64,000 bases of DNA, from assembly GCF_051379705.1 (NCBI RefSeq), contig NZ_CP179868.1, forward strand, positions 2,170,001 through 2,234,000, read 5' to 3'. Below, in pieces: positions 17,280-25,608 of this stretch (position 1 is its first letter; every line of letters begins with the position of its first letter). This DNA comes from Ekhidna sp051379705. GTDB lineage: Bacteria > Bacteroidota > Bacteroidia > Cytophagales > Cyclobacteriaceae. A program made the position numbers and the translations under genes. The notes under the pieces are model-generated. The model was not told the origin of the DNA and made no database searches. It saw only the letters and a program-made list of their open reading frames with translations.

Positions 17280-19661
17280 ATGAAACGAACCATTAAGAAA
17301 GCAGCCGTTTTAGGATCCGGAATTATGGGATCAAGGATAGCATGCCACTTTGCCAATATTGGTGTAGAAGTGCTATTGCTCGATATTGTTCCCAGAGATC
17401 TGGATGAAAAACAAAAAGACAATCCCGCTGCTCGAAACAAGCTGGTGAATGATGCCTTACAAACGGCAATCAAATCAAACCCCTCACCATTGTATGACAA
17501 GTCAACAGCTCGATTGATCAAGACAGGAAACTTTGATGACGATTTATCGAAGATCAAGGATGTGGACTGGATCATTGAGGTAGTTGTGGAAAACCTGGAT
17601 ATCAAAAAATCACTTTTTGAAAAGGTAGAAAAGGAGCGAACAGATGGGACATTGATTACTTCAAATACCTCTGGTATTCCTATTCACTTAATGCTAGATG
17701 GTAGAAGTGAAGATTTCCAAAAAAACTTTTGCGGTACACACTTCTTTAATCCGCCACGATACTTAAGACTTCTGGAAATTATCCCAACTCCAAAAACAGA
17801 TCCGGAGATTGTAGATTTCTTGATGAACTATGGCGATCTATACCTAGGCAAGGAAACTGTTTTATGCAAAGACACCCCGGCATTTATTGCCAACAGAATA
17901 GGAGTATATTCCATGATGTCAGGGATGCATGCCATTTCAGAGACCAATTTTTCAGTTGGGGAAATTGATAAGCTCACCGGGCCAGTTATTGGTCGTGCCA
18001 AGTCCGCAACATTCAGAACGTCTGATTTAGTTGGACTAGATACTACCGTCAATGTTGCCAATAACTTGTATGCAGCTCTGGACAAAGATGAATCCAAAGA
18101 CCGCTTCAAACTTCCAAATATTGTAAAGGAACTTCATGACAGAAAGTGGTTGGGAGACAAAACAAAGCAAGGCTTTTATAAGAAAGTAGTGGAAGGTGGC
18201 AAGAAGGAAATTCTGGAACTTAACCTAAAAACTTACGAATACGAGGAAAAGAAAAAATCAAAACTTGATATTCTAGATAAAACTAAAACGGTAGAAGACC
18301 TTAAGAAGCGATTGCAAATTGCCATTTCTCTCAAAGGAGAAGAAGGAGATTTTTACAGAAAAACATTCTTCGATCTGTTCAAGTACTGTACGTATCGCAT
18401 TCCAGAAATCGCTGATGAGCTTTTCCGAATCGATCAAGCAGTAGCTGCAGGGTTTGCTTGGGAGCTTGGCCCATTTGAAACTTGGGAAGCCATGGGACTG
18501 AAAGATATCCTCGCTCAAATGAAAGACGCAGGTTTTGAACCTGCACCCTGGGTTCAAGAAATGATCGATGCTGGTTTTGAAAGCTTCTATTCCTATGAGA
18601 AAGGAAAGAAAATGTATTACGACATTCCGTCGAAATCATACAAAGTAATTCCAGGCACGGAAGGTCTTGTTTTCTTGGATGCTTTTAAGGAAAACAACAT
18701 CGTATGGGAGAAACCAGGGGCAACTATTTATGACATTGGTGATGGAGTTTTGAATTTAGAATTTCATACCAAAATGAATTCCGTTGATGCGGATGTTATT
18801 GAGGGAATCAATACAGCCATTACTATGGCGGAAAAAGATTACCGAGGAGTTGTTATTGGAAATGAAGGTCAAAACTTTTCAGCCGGCGCCAACCTCGCGA
18901 TGCTATTCATGTACGCAGTAGATCAGGAATTTGATGAGATTGATCTCATGGTCAGAACGTTCCAAAATACGATGACCAAAGCGAGATTCTCAAGTGTTCC
19001 CGTTGTAGCTGCAACTTCCGGCCTAGTGCTGGGAGGAGGTTGTGAGCTGTCGTTGCATTGTGATGCAATTCAGGCACATGCAGAATCTTATGTTGGTCTG
19101 GTTGAAGTAGGAGTAGGCTTAATTCCCGGAGGAGGCGGAACTAAAGAAATGACGCTTCGTGCGGCAGATGACTTTACACCGGGAGATCCTGAGTTGAATA
19201 CGCTACAAGAGTATTTTATGAACATTGCGACAGCCAAAGTAGCTACATCAGCTGCAGAGGCTAGAAAAATGCATATTTTGAGAGGCGGTGATGAAATCAC
19301 ACTTAATAGGAAAAGACTATTAGCTGATGCCAAAGAAAAAGTCATCGCACTCGCTGAAGCAGGCTATACTCAACCTGTTGAAAGAAAGAATATTAAAGTG
19401 CAAGGTAAAGCGGCATTGGCGATGTTCCACGCTGGAATAAGCGGCATGCAATATGGAAGCTATATTTCAGAACATGATCAGAAAATCGGTCAAAAGCTGG
19501 CTTGGATCATGGCAGGTGGAGACCTCTCTGCTCCGGCCATGGTTTCAGAACAATATCTATTGGATCTTGAAAGAGAAGCCTTTTTGAGTTTGTGTGGTGA
19601 ACCCAAGACGTTGGAAAGAATCCAAAGCATCTTGTTTAAAGGAAAGCCGCTTAGAAACTAG
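17280..19661 (+). CDS. fadN: 3-hydroxyacyl-CoA dehydrogenase / enoyl-CoA hydratase (FadN type)
   Basis: Bifunctional beta-oxidation enzyme: hydration of trans-2-enoyl-CoA and NAD-dependent oxidation of 3-hydroxyacyl-CoA. At 793 residues it has the Bacillus FadN order, dehydrogenase first and hydratase last, opposite to E. coli FadB. Visible are the NAD loop GSGIMGSRIA (about 12-21), the catalytic-His block FCGTHFFNPPRYLRLLEIIP (about 150), KDTPAFIANRIG, and a C-terminal dehydrogenase repeat with AVAAGFAWELGPFE. From about 480 comes a crotonase fold with the oxyanion-hole segment NFSAGANLAML, GLVLGGGCELSLHCDA and VEVGVGLIPGGGG. It follows the MarR gene by 24 bases. A four-helix-bundle gene separates it from its thiolase partner. 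Confidence 0.92.
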   Translation: MKRTIKKAAVLGSGIMGSRIACHFANIGVEVLLLDIVPRDLDEKQKDNPAARNKLVNDALQTAIKSNPSPLYDKSTARLIKTGNFDDDLSKIKDVDWIIEVVVENLDIKKSLFEKVEKERTDGTLITSNTSGIPIHLMLDGRSEDFQKNFCGTHFFNPPRYLRLLEIIPTPKTDPEIVDFLMNYGDLYLGKETVLCKDTPAFIANRIGVYSMMSGMHAISETNFSVGEIDKLTGPVIGRAKSATFRTSDLVGLDTTVNVANNLYAALDKDESKDRFKLPNIVKELHDRKWLGDKTKQGFYKKVVEGGKKEILELNLKTYEYEEKKKSKLDILDKTKTVEDLKKRLQIAISLKGEEGDFYRKTFFDLFKYCTYRIPEIADELFRIDQAVAAGFAWELGPFETWEAMGLKDILAQMKDAGFEPAPWVQEMIDAGFESFYSYEKGKKMYYDIPSKSYKVIPGTEGLVFLDAFKENNIVWEKPGATIYDIGDGVLNLEFHTKMNSVDADVIEGINTAITMAEKDYRGVVIGNEGQNFSAGANLAMLFMYAVDQEFDEIDLMVRTFQNTMTKARFSSVPVVAATSGLVLGGGCELSLHCDAIQAHAESYVGLVEVGVGLIPGGGGTKEMTLRAADDFTPGDPELNTLQEYFMNIATAKVATSAAEARKMHILRGGDEITLNRKRLLADAKEKVIALAEAGYTQPVERKNIKVQGKAALAMFHAGISGMQYGSYISEHDQKIGQKLAWIMAGGDLSAPAMVSEQYLLDLEREAFLSLCGEPKTLERIQSILFKGKPLRN

Positions 19662-19685
19662 ACTAAAGTATTTAGACAACTAGAT

Positions 19686-20042
19686 ATGCACAACATCAAA
19701 GAACATCAAGTCTGGAAAAGAGCCATTGATATGGTTAAGGTCATCTATCAGATAACCTCCAATTTTCCTTCTGATAAAAAATTTGGGATAATTTCTCAGA
19801 TACGAAGAAGTGCTGTTTCTATTCCGTCTAATATATCAGAGGGAGTAGGTCGAAAAACAGACAAAGATTTTTCGAACTTTCTTTCAATGTCCTTACGGTC
19901 CCAATATGAATTAGAAAGGCAACTGATTATCAGCGAAGATTTTGGCTTTATCTCTGATAATTTGTTGCTCGGTACAACAAAAGAATTAAATGAAATCCAG
20001 AAGATGACTCGAACATTAATTAGTAAATTTTCTAATGTCTAG
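19686..20042 (+). CDS. four-helix-bundle protein (23S rRNA intervening-sequence/S23 type)
   Basis: The 118-residue protein is a clear member of the four-helix-bundle family first seen in 23S rRNA intervening sequences. It opens with HQVWKRAIDMVKVIYQIT and has the family core ISQIRRSAVSIPSNISEG, then SLRSQYELERQLII. Function is unknown. Family members are scattered irregularly through bacterial genomes and behave like passenger genes. Here it interrupts the fadN-fadA pair on the same strand without breaking either gene. TATTTAGA (19669-19676) and TCTAAATA (20059-20066) flank it as an 8-base inverted repeat. Confidence 0.9.
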   Translation: MHNIKEHQVWKRAIDMVKVIYQITSNFPSDKKFGIISQIRRSAVSIPSNISEGVGRKTDKDFSNFLSMSLRSQYELERQLIISEDFGFISDNLLLGTTKELNEIQKMTRTLISKFSNV

Positions 20043-20074
20043 GCTCTCTTCTCTAATATCTAAATAAATTTAAT

Positions 20075-21250
20075 ATGAATGCATATATAGTAGCAGGATA
20101 TAGATCAGCGGTAGGTCGAGCTAAAAAAGGAGGCTTTAGATTTTATCGCCCGGACGATTTGGCGGCAGATGTGATCAAACACCTGGTCGGCTCAATCAAA
20201 GATTTTGATGCAGCTCGAGTAGACGATCTCATTGTAGGGAATGCAATTCCCGAAGCGGAACAAGGATTGCAAATGGGAAGATATATTTCATTGCTCTCTC
20301 TTCCGATTTCCGTTCCAGGCATGATCATCAACCGATATTGTGGTTCTGGTTTGGAGGCTATCCACCTTGCCTGTGCAAGAGTACATTCAAGAACGGCCGA
20401 TTGTATCATAGCAGGAGGCACAGAATCTATGTCGTTGGTTCCAATGATGGGTTACAAAGCAGCTCTTAACTGGAAAATTGCTGAAGAGCATCCAGAGTAT
20501 TACTTGAACATGGGATTGACTGCAGAAGAGGTTGCTAAAGATTTTAATATCTCAGCAGAGGACTCCAATAAATTTGCAATGGAATCTCATCAAAAAGCAG
20601 CCAAAGCAATAAAAGACGGAAAATTCAAAGACGAGATTGTTCCAGTAAAAGTAGAAGAAACGTTCGTCGGTGAAGACGGTAAGCGTCACAAGAAAGAGTA
20701 CGTTGTTGATACTGATGAGTGTGTTCGCGAAGAAACTAATATGGAAACGCTGACGAAATTAAGACCAGCTTTTAAGCAGGGAGGTCAAGTAACTGCCGGT
20801 AATTCTTCTCCTACTTCCGATGGTGCAGCATTTGTCATGGTTATGAGTGAAAAAATGGTAAAGGAGCACAACCTCGAGCCGATTGCTCAAATGATCAGTT
20901 ACACAGCAGCAGGAGTGGATCCCCGCATCATGGGCATCGGACCAGTGGAGGCAGTGCCAAAAGCTTTGAAACAAGCCGGCCTTAAGCAAAGTGACCTGGA
21001 TTTGATCGAGTTGAATGAAGCATTTGCCGCACAGTCACTTGGGGTAATTAGAGGATTGGATCTCGACACAAGCAAGTTAAATGTGAATGGCGGAGCAATA
21101 GCACTTGGCCACCCGCTAGGATGCACCGGAGCGAAGCTGTCAATTTCACTTTTCAATGAAATGAGAAGAAGAAATGGCAAATATGGAATGGTAACCGCAT
21201 GTGTTGGGGGAGGACAAGGTGTGGCAGGCATTTATGAGTTCTTGAATTAG
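20075..21250 (+). CDS. fadA: acetyl-CoA C-acyltransferase (3-ketoacyl-CoA thiolase)
   Basis: Last step of beta-oxidation: thiolytic cleavage of 3-ketoacyl-CoA. The 391-residue length is typical. The nucleophilic Cys is C89 in NRYCGSGLEAI. The substrate loop is GGTESMSLVP. The C-terminal catalytic motifs are NEAFAAQ, GGAIALGHPLGCTGA (active-site His) and CVGGGQG (second Cys). With fadN it completes a trifunctional set; an acyl-CoA dehydrogenase, often the next gene in related operons, is absent and a terminator follows directly. Confidence 0.93.
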   Translation: MNAYIVAGYRSAVGRAKKGGFRFYRPDDLAADVIKHLVGSIKDFDAARVDDLIVGNAIPEAEQGLQMGRYISLLSLPISVPGMIINRYCGSGLEAIHLACARVHSRTADCIIAGGTESMSLVPMMGYKAALNWKIAEEHPEYYLNMGLTAEEVAKDFNISAEDSNKFAMESHQKAAKAIKDGKFKDEIVPVKVEETFVGEDGKRHKKEYVVDTDECVREETNMETLTKLRPAFKQGGQVTAGNSSPTSDGAAFVMVMSEKMVKEHNLEPIAQMISYTAAGVDPRIMGIGPVEAVPKALKQAGLKQSDLDLIELNEAFAAQSLGVIRGLDLDTSKLNVNGGAIALGHPLGCTGAKLSISLFNEMRRRNGKYGMVTACVGGGQGVAGIYEFLN

Positions 21251-21272
21251 AATAATTGTTAATAAATCAATG

Positions 21273-21303
21273 GGCCATTAGCTTCAGCTGATGGCCTTTT
21301 TTA
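21273..21303 (+). terminator. terminator of the fad operon
   Basis: GGCCATTAGC - TTCA - GCTGATGGCC (one G-T pair) is followed by a T-rich run. It lies 22 bases after the fadA stop. Confidence 0.8.
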
Positions 21304-21357
21304 TTTCTAGAATACTCAAAAGGAATTGATAAACTATCTTGGCCCAAATTTTAGGAA

Positions 21358-22827
21358 ATGAAAAAGACATTATTATTAACGTTACTGTCCGGCTCACTAT
21401 TAGCTTTTGGACAAACAGATCAAGAGTTAGCAGATCAATCGGTTAACCAGGGAATTATCAAAAGTCATATTGGATTTCTTGCATCCGATGAATTGAAGGG
21501 GCGCGATACACCATCTGAAGGATTGAAAATTGCAGCCAAGTATCTCGAAAGTCGTTTCGTTGAATACGGAATAAAAATGGCACCTGGTATGGATAGCTAT
21601 TTTCAATCAGTGCCTATGAAAAAAGTAAGCCCTCCTTCAACTGGAGCTATTAAGATTGGTAATACAGAGCTTATGCTAAACGATGATTTTGTATTGATAG
21701 ATGGCAACACTTCAGTTTTTGATCAGCCATTTTATTATGCAGAATATGGACTACCAGCTGAGTTGAATGAGGAAGACGTCAAAGGAAAAATTGTTATTGC
21801 GATTTGTGGAGATGGGGAAAGCCAGAGCCCACAACAGTGGTTTTCACTAGCTTCTGAGAAAAGAAAGAAAGTGAAGGAACTTGGAGGTGTTGGACTTATT
21901 GAATTATATAACTCTACATCTCTTCCGTGGAATTTTCTAGTTAGGTTTCTAAGTCAGGAACAAACTGTTTTGGATGAGGGAGATGATGATGGCTCAGCGA
22001 TGGCTCATGTTTGGTTAAATAGATCTGCGGAGGATGTTTCATTCTTAGAAACAAAGAAGCCAGCGTCCATTGTAGTAGCTGACCCGAGTATCGAAAAGTT
22101 CATGTCTCAAAATGTAATTGGTTACCTGGAAGGGACAGATGGCAAGCTAAAAGATGAATTTGTGGTCTATTCAGCCCATTATGATCATGTAGGAATCGGA
22201 CAGGCAGACGCAAATGGAGATAGTATTTATAACGGATCACGTGACAATGCTGTCGGAACAGTTACGGTCCTTTCCGCTGCTCAAAACCTGGCAATGAATC
22301 CAACAAAAAGATCAGGCTTATTTGTATTATTTACTGGTGAAGAAAAAGGACTATTGGGCAGTAAAGCTTTTGTAGACAATTCACCAGTGGATCTGAACAA
22401 GATTGTTTATTGCTTTAATTCAGATAATGGAGGTTACAATGACACCTCAAAAGCGACCATTATTGGACTTACCAGAACAACCGCAGAAGAAATGATTATT
22501 GAGGCGTGCGAAGCATTTGGTCTGGACGCAATCGAAGACCCGGCTCCAGATCAAGGGTTGTTTGATCGATCAGATAATGTAAGGTTTGCAGCAAAAGGAA
22601 TCCCAGCTCCCACATTCAGCACGGGTTTTACTGCCTTTGATGATGAAATTACCAAGTATTACCATCAAGCTGGAGACAACCCGAATACCCTGGATTATGT
22701 CTACCTTGAAAAATTCTTCAAGAGCTACGTTTATGCCTGTCGTATGATCGGCAATGCGAAAAAAACTCCTTTCTGGAATAAAGGAGATAAGTACTACGAT
22801 TCCGGTGTAGACCTCTACAAAAAATGA
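21358..22827 (+). CDS. M28 family zinc peptidase with PA-type insert (copy 1)
   Basis: Exported aminopeptidase-type metalloprotease of 489 residues with signal peptide MKKTLLLTLLSGSLLAFGQ. The N-terminal part has HIGFLASDELKGRDTPSEG, typical of Bacteroidota M28 enzymes. A PA-like domain follows (VKGKIVIAICGDG), then the peptidase core. Metal ligands are visible in YSAHYDHVG (His, then an Asp), in GSRDNAVGTVTVL (bridging Asp) and in FTGEEKGLLGS (catalytic and metal Glu); a late His lies in KYYHQAGDN. It resembles the second M28 gene at 52272 in layout but is clearly diverged. It has its own terminator and no co-transcribed neighbour. Confidence 0.87.
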   Translation: MKKTLLLTLLSGSLLAFGQTDQELADQSVNQGIIKSHIGFLASDELKGRDTPSEGLKIAAKYLESRFVEYGIKMAPGMDSYFQSVPMKKVSPPSTGAIKIGNTELMLNDDFVLIDGNTSVFDQPFYYAEYGLPAELNEEDVKGKIVIAICGDGESQSPQQWFSLASEKRKKVKELGGVGLIELYNSTSLPWNFLVRFLSQEQTVLDEGDDDGSAMAHVWLNRSAEDVSFLETKKPASIVVADPSIEKFMSQNVIGYLEGTDGKLKDEFVVYSAHYDHVGIGQADANGDSIYNGSRDNAVGTVTVLSAAQNLAMNPTKRSGLFVLFTGEEKGLLGSKAFVDNSPVDLNKIVYCFNSDNGGYNDTSKATIIGLTRTTAEEMIIEACEAFGLDAIEDPAPDQGLFDRSDNVRFAAKGIPAPTFSTGFTAFDDEITKYYHQAGDNPNTLDYVYLEKFFKSYVYACRMIGNAKKTPFWNKGDKYYDSGVDLYKK

Positions 22828-22832
22828 AATAA

Positions 22833-22860
22833 AAAAAGGCCCGATTAAAGGGCCTTTTTT
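22833..22860 (+). terminator. terminator of the M28 peptidase gene
   Basis: AAAAAGGCCC - GATTAAA - GGGCCTTTTT, a perfect stem with a T run, begins 5 bases after the stop codon. Confidence 0.88.
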
Positions 22861-22900
22861 ATTGGGATTAGTAGTGTGATTTACTATCAATTTCTTAAAT

Positions 22901-22984
22901 GAAGATACCAGGGAGCCCACTATGTGAGTGAGATAGTTGGCAAACCAAAGGATTAAGCGAAAACCTTGGACTCCCGGTATCTTC
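22901..22984. other. three-way-junction hairpin element of unknown kind
   Basis: GAAGATACC (22901-22909) pairs with GGTATCTTC (22976-22984). After one unpaired A, GGGAG (22911-22915) pairs with CTCCC (22971-22975), so the closing stem has 14 pairs. Inside are two further hairpins. One is CCA-CTAT (22917-22923) with ATAG-TGG (22933-22940, one bulged T). The other is CCAA-GG (22945-22951, one bulged A) with CCTTGG (22964-22969). The result is a compact three-way junction. It fits no riboswitch or ribozyme motif I know and is not a tRNA. It may be a small RNA, a dispersed palindromic repeat or a regulatory element. The strand is undetermined. The rest of the 22,861-23,194 gap shows nothing else apart from the 7-2-7 repeat near its end. 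Confidence 0.6.
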
Positions 22985-23174
22985 TAGATTAACCATCAAC
23001 CTAAGAGCTTATCATCTATTGTTATCAATAAATGACAATATGAAATTAGGAAAAGCATAGGTTTGTTTTTTATGGCCTTTAGAATCGAATGAAACAAAAA
23101 GCTTATTTAAGAAGCATTATAGCACTTTGTAGAAAAACAAGCGTCGATTATTTACCCTAAAACAGGTACTAGAA

Positions 23175-23190
23175 TACCCAAAAAAGGGTA
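23175..23190. promoter_or_regulatory. NarL-type 7-2-7 inverted repeat, copy A
   Basis: TACCC-AAAAAA-GGGTA is 16 bases, the spacing of NarL/FixJ-family sites (TACYYMT, two bases, AKRRGTA). It lies 5 bases downstream of the regulator's stop codon, which is odd for an operator of that gene. It could serve a leftward transcript from the hairpin region, or be a weak hairpin at the mRNA end. Confidence 0.4.
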
Positions 23191-23194
23191 GAGT

Positions 23195-23854
23195 CTAAAA
23201 AGCAGCTATTCCGTTTTGAAATGCAAACTTTACTAAGCCAACAGCATTTTTGGCTTTCGTTTTCTTCATTAAGTTTTTTCTGTGGGTATGGACAGTTTGT
23301 TCACTTACAAAAAGCTTCTCTCCAATTTCTTTCATGGTAAGCTCCTGGCAAATCAATTGTAAAATTTCGATTTCTCTTGGACTGATGTCGGCTCTCCTTG
23401 CCACACCCTTATTGAGTCCGTCTTTTTGTACTTTCTTATGAAGAGCTTTGGAAACAAGCTGGTTATAGTAGAAGTCATTGTTGGTAACTGAGACAATTGC
23501 CTTGTGTACTTCGTCTGGATCTGCATTTTTAAGAAGATAGCTATGCACCCCAATTTCAATTAAGTCAGAAATAATCTGAAGAGAGTCATGCATGGAGATC
23601 ATGATGATTTTTACTTCGGGAAACTTTGAAACCACCTTTTTAGCGGTTTCCCATCCATCTAGCACTGGCATTTCTAAATCCAGAAGAATAAGATCAAAAC
23701 TTCCGGCTTCCAACTTGTCTAGTGCCTCTTTTCCGTTTTCTGCATCATCGACTTTTTCAACTTCATCAAAGGATTCAAGAAGCATCATAGTACCACGACG
23801 AAATAGGGTGTGGTCATCAGTGACCAATATGTTTAGCTTATCTGGTTGACTCAT
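23195..23854 (-). CDS. NarL/FixJ family response regulator
   Basis: A 219-residue regulator starting at the ATG at 23854; a GTG two codons upstream is also possible. The receiver domain has the acidic pair in ILVTDDHTLFRRG, the phospho-acceptor Asp in DLILLDLEMPVLDGW (about 55) and the late Lys in SYLLKNADPDE. The C-terminal LuxR-type HTH begins at about 150 (ISPREIEILQLICQELTMKE, then VSEQTVHTHRKNLMKK). It is the last gene of the cassette, 23 bases after the kinase, with which it must pair. NarL-type 7-2-7 repeats at both ends of the cassette suggest that it controls its own operon. Confidence 0.92.
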   Translation of the reverse strand: MSQPDKLNILVTDDHTLFRRGTMMLLESFDEVEKVDDAENGKEALDKLEAGSFDLILLDLEMPVLDGWETAKKVVSKFPEVKIIMISMHDSLQIISDLIEIGVHSYLLKNADPDEVHKAIVSVTNNDFYYNQLVSKALHKKVQKDGLNKGVARRADISPREIEILQLICQELTMKEIGEKLFVSEQTVHTHRKNLMKKTKAKNAVGLVKFAFQNGIAAF

Positions 23855-23877
23855 TTTCACTCACTTCCACTTTCAAA

Positions 23878-24645
23878 TTAATCAATCGGAAGCGCTATTA
23901 CCAAATTTACTTTAGACCCACCTTCACTTAGGTTGGAAAAGGTCGGAGATGCACCAATGGCCTGCGACCGATTTTTAATATTCAAGAGCCCCATTCCATC
24001 GCTGCTTTCCAGAATCTGTGGTGGATATCCCTTTCCATTATCCGTATACTCAATTACTAGTTGACTATCAGCTCTATGAATTCTAAATGTTATCGCGGAT
24101 GCCTCAGCATGTTTAATAGAGTTATTAAGCAATTCTTGAACGATCCTGTAGAGCATGAGTGAGTCAGATTCTGACAATTTGGGATCATCCCAATGAGCAA
24201 TGGTGGCATCTAAATTCTCAGAGGTAATTTTTCCAAACAAATCCTCAATGGCGTGTTTCAGCCCATATTTTTTCAAGATGATAGGCATCATTTGGTGGGA
24301 AATGCTTCTTACTTGCGTAATTGTTTCATCTAAATGACCAAGCACACCGTCCAATGCATTCACCTGTTCTTTCCGCTTAGCTATTTGAACATTAAGCTTT
24401 ATTGTCGAAAGCATTGCTCCAACTCCATCATGAAGTTCTGTTCCTAGTCTATTTCGCTCTTCTTCCTGTGATTTCAAGGTTGCATTGAGCATTTCTTGCT
24501 GATGTTTGTTTTCCACTTCTTGGAGCTTAAGCTGATTTTCCAGCACCTTTCTCCGGTATAGGAGTACAAAAAAGACAACAGAGAAAGCCATCAGCATTAC
24601 CCCAATGGTTCCAATTATGACGAGTAAGATTACTTTTCCTTCCAC
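23878..24645 (-). CDS. HisKA_3 sensor histidine kinase without a sensor domain
   Basis: The 255-residue kinase has a single N-terminal membrane helix (about 4-28), then a coiled coil and the HisKA_3 phosphoacceptor ERNRLGTELHDGVGAMLS with its His near residue 72. The HATPase domain has the N box VQELLNNSIKHAEA, the G1 box YTDNGKGYP and the G2 box GMGLLNIKNRSQAIGA. The start is GTG at 24645; an in-frame TAA lies a few codons upstream. With no extracytoplasmic or PAS domain, signal detection must come from elsewhere, most plausibly from the seven-helix protein upstream in the same cassette. About 180 non-coding bases precede it, which may hold a promoter of its own. Confidence 0.9.
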   Translation of the reverse strand: MEGKVILLVIIGTIGVMLMAFSVVFFVLLYRRKVLENQLKLQEVENKHQQEMLNATLKSQEEERNRLGTELHDGVGAMLSTIKLNVQIAKRKEQVNALDGVLGHLDETITQVRSISHQMMPIILKKYGLKHAIEDLFGKITSENLDATIAHWDDPKLSESDSLMLYRIVQELLNNSIKHAEASAITFRIHRADSQLVIEYTDNGKGYPPQILESSDGMGLLNIKNRSQAIGASPTFSNLSEGGSKVNLVIALPID

Positions 24646-24730
24646 TACGTGAATAAAGATAATGACTTAAATATCCTTGTTTGGATTTAGAAATGGACCG
24701 AATGCTTTTTTTCGAGAGGTACTAAAACAA

Positions 24731-24761
24731 AAAACATATAATTCTCTATAATGTTGACCAA
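24731..24761 (-). promoter_or_regulatory. possible promoter for the kinase-regulator pair
   Basis: On the minus strand TTG (24761-24759) is followed 20 bases later by TATGTTTT (24738-24731), close to the Bacteroidota TTG / TAnnTTTG pattern. It lies 86 bases before the kinase start. It is a weak match. Confidence 0.25.
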
Positions 24762-24826
24762 TAGACAGCCGAGGTTGATAACAAAAAATTATTCTGAGCG
24801 GCTTCAAGTTGAAAGACCAGATACTG

Positions 24827-24934
24827 CTATTTTCTTGAGCTGTAAGCCTTAGAAAAAGAGTATAAAAACCAAAGCACGCCACCAAAAATGACGGCCGTTC
24901 CATATACCACGATATTTACTATGGTATCTATCAT
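24827..24934 (-). CDS. 35-residue single-helix membrane peptide
   Basis: This small gene begins at an ATG that overlaps the stop of the seven-helix gene as ATGA, so translation is almost certainly coupled. It starts MIDTIVNIVVYGTAVIFGGV, continues as one hydrophobic helix (about 5-25) and ends in a polar, basic YSSRK tail. The size and context suggest an accessory subunit that modulates a membrane partner (the seven-helix protein or the kinase). I know no named family for it. A longer overlapping open frame (24667-24903) in another frame lacks coding character and conflicts with it. Confidence 0.6.
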   Translation of the reverse strand: MIDTIVNIVVYGTAVIFGGVLWFLYSFSKAYSSRK

Positions 24935-25605
24935 GAGGGGGAAATGGATTCTTTTGAATCAGAAAACTTGCTAATTAAGACAAGGCCGTAAAATAGAATT
25001 AGATTCTTGGTAATGTTAGCGATGAGGTTAATTATCATTATCAATGAAAACCCTGCTTTTGAAATCTCAAGATCGAAAACCAAATATTGAAGAAACAGGT
25101 TTCTTAGCAGTGTAACGGTGCCGTAGATAAAAAAAGCATTTGCTATCCAAAAAACCGAATTATTCCTAAGCCGACCACTTGGGTTTTTTAATAAACTAAA
25201 ATAGAGGCGAAGAGACAAGAAGGTGAATACTGAGCTTGAGTAGACCTTGATGAACGAGTTCGAATCCTCAAATGAGTAATAGAAAAAACTTATAATCGCC
25301 CCAATACCAAAAATGATTAGGAGTGATAAAATAAGTTTTTTGTGGTCCGGAAGTAGTTTAATGAATAGTAAAGAACACAAAGCATAATTGAGGAGATACC
25401 AAGTGTTTCCAATAACATAGCCATTAGGGCTTACAAGTCGAATGAAAAAATAGTTTCCACTGTCAGCTAGAAAACTTGCTGCAATGATCAAAAAAACTAT
25501 TCCATAAATGGAGTTTAGCTTTTTGGGGAAGAACAGGAAAAAAAATATTCCTGCTAATCCAGAAAACGAGCTAAACTCCAATAACCAATTGATAAAATCT
25601 TCCAA
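24931..25605 (-). CDS. seven-helix membrane protein of a two-component cassette
   Basis: A 224-residue integral membrane protein with about seven hydrophobic helices spread over its length (for example LAGIFFFLFF, IYGIVFLIIAASFLA, LLNYALCSLLFIKL, LILSLLIIFGIGAIISFFYY, WIANAFFIYGTVTLL, FSLIMIINLIANI). It has no enzymatic motif. The start is a TTG at 25605, 3 bases after the stop of the CPPWCP protein, so the genes are in one operon. Bacteroidota often place such small multi-helix proteins beside HisKA_3/LuxR pairs; I infer a sensor or signal-relay role because the kinase has no sensor domain. Confidence 0.65.
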   Translation of the reverse strand: MEDFINWLLEFSSFSGLAGIFFFLFFPKKLNSIYGIVFLIIAASFLADSGNYFFIRLVSPNGYVIGNTWYLLNYALCSLLFIKLLPDHKKLILSLLIIFGIGAIISFFYYSFEDSNSFIKVYSSSVFTFLSLRLYFSLLKNPSGRLRNNSVFWIANAFFIYGTVTLLRNLFLQYLVFDLEISKAGFSLIMIINLIANITKNLILFYGLVLISKFSDSKESISPS

Positions 25606-25608
25606 AAC

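Noticed and set aside
22901..22984. Reading the hairpin as tRNA, hammerhead ribozyme or c-di-GMP-I riboswitch
   Set aside because: No CTGATGA/GAAA core, no T-loop TTCGA, and only a chance GGCAAACC piece of the c-di-GMP-I core without its partner strand.
23058..23065. TAGGTTTG promoter element on + before the regulator gene
   Set aside because: It matches TAnnTTTG but would drive only antisense RNA through the regulator gene, and no TTG is at a suitable distance.
24667..24903. 78-codon open frame on the minus strand between the seven-helix gene and the kinase
   Set aside because: It conflicts with the ATGA-coupled 35-codon frame, and its composition (many Phe, Cys and Ser without pattern) is non-coding in style.
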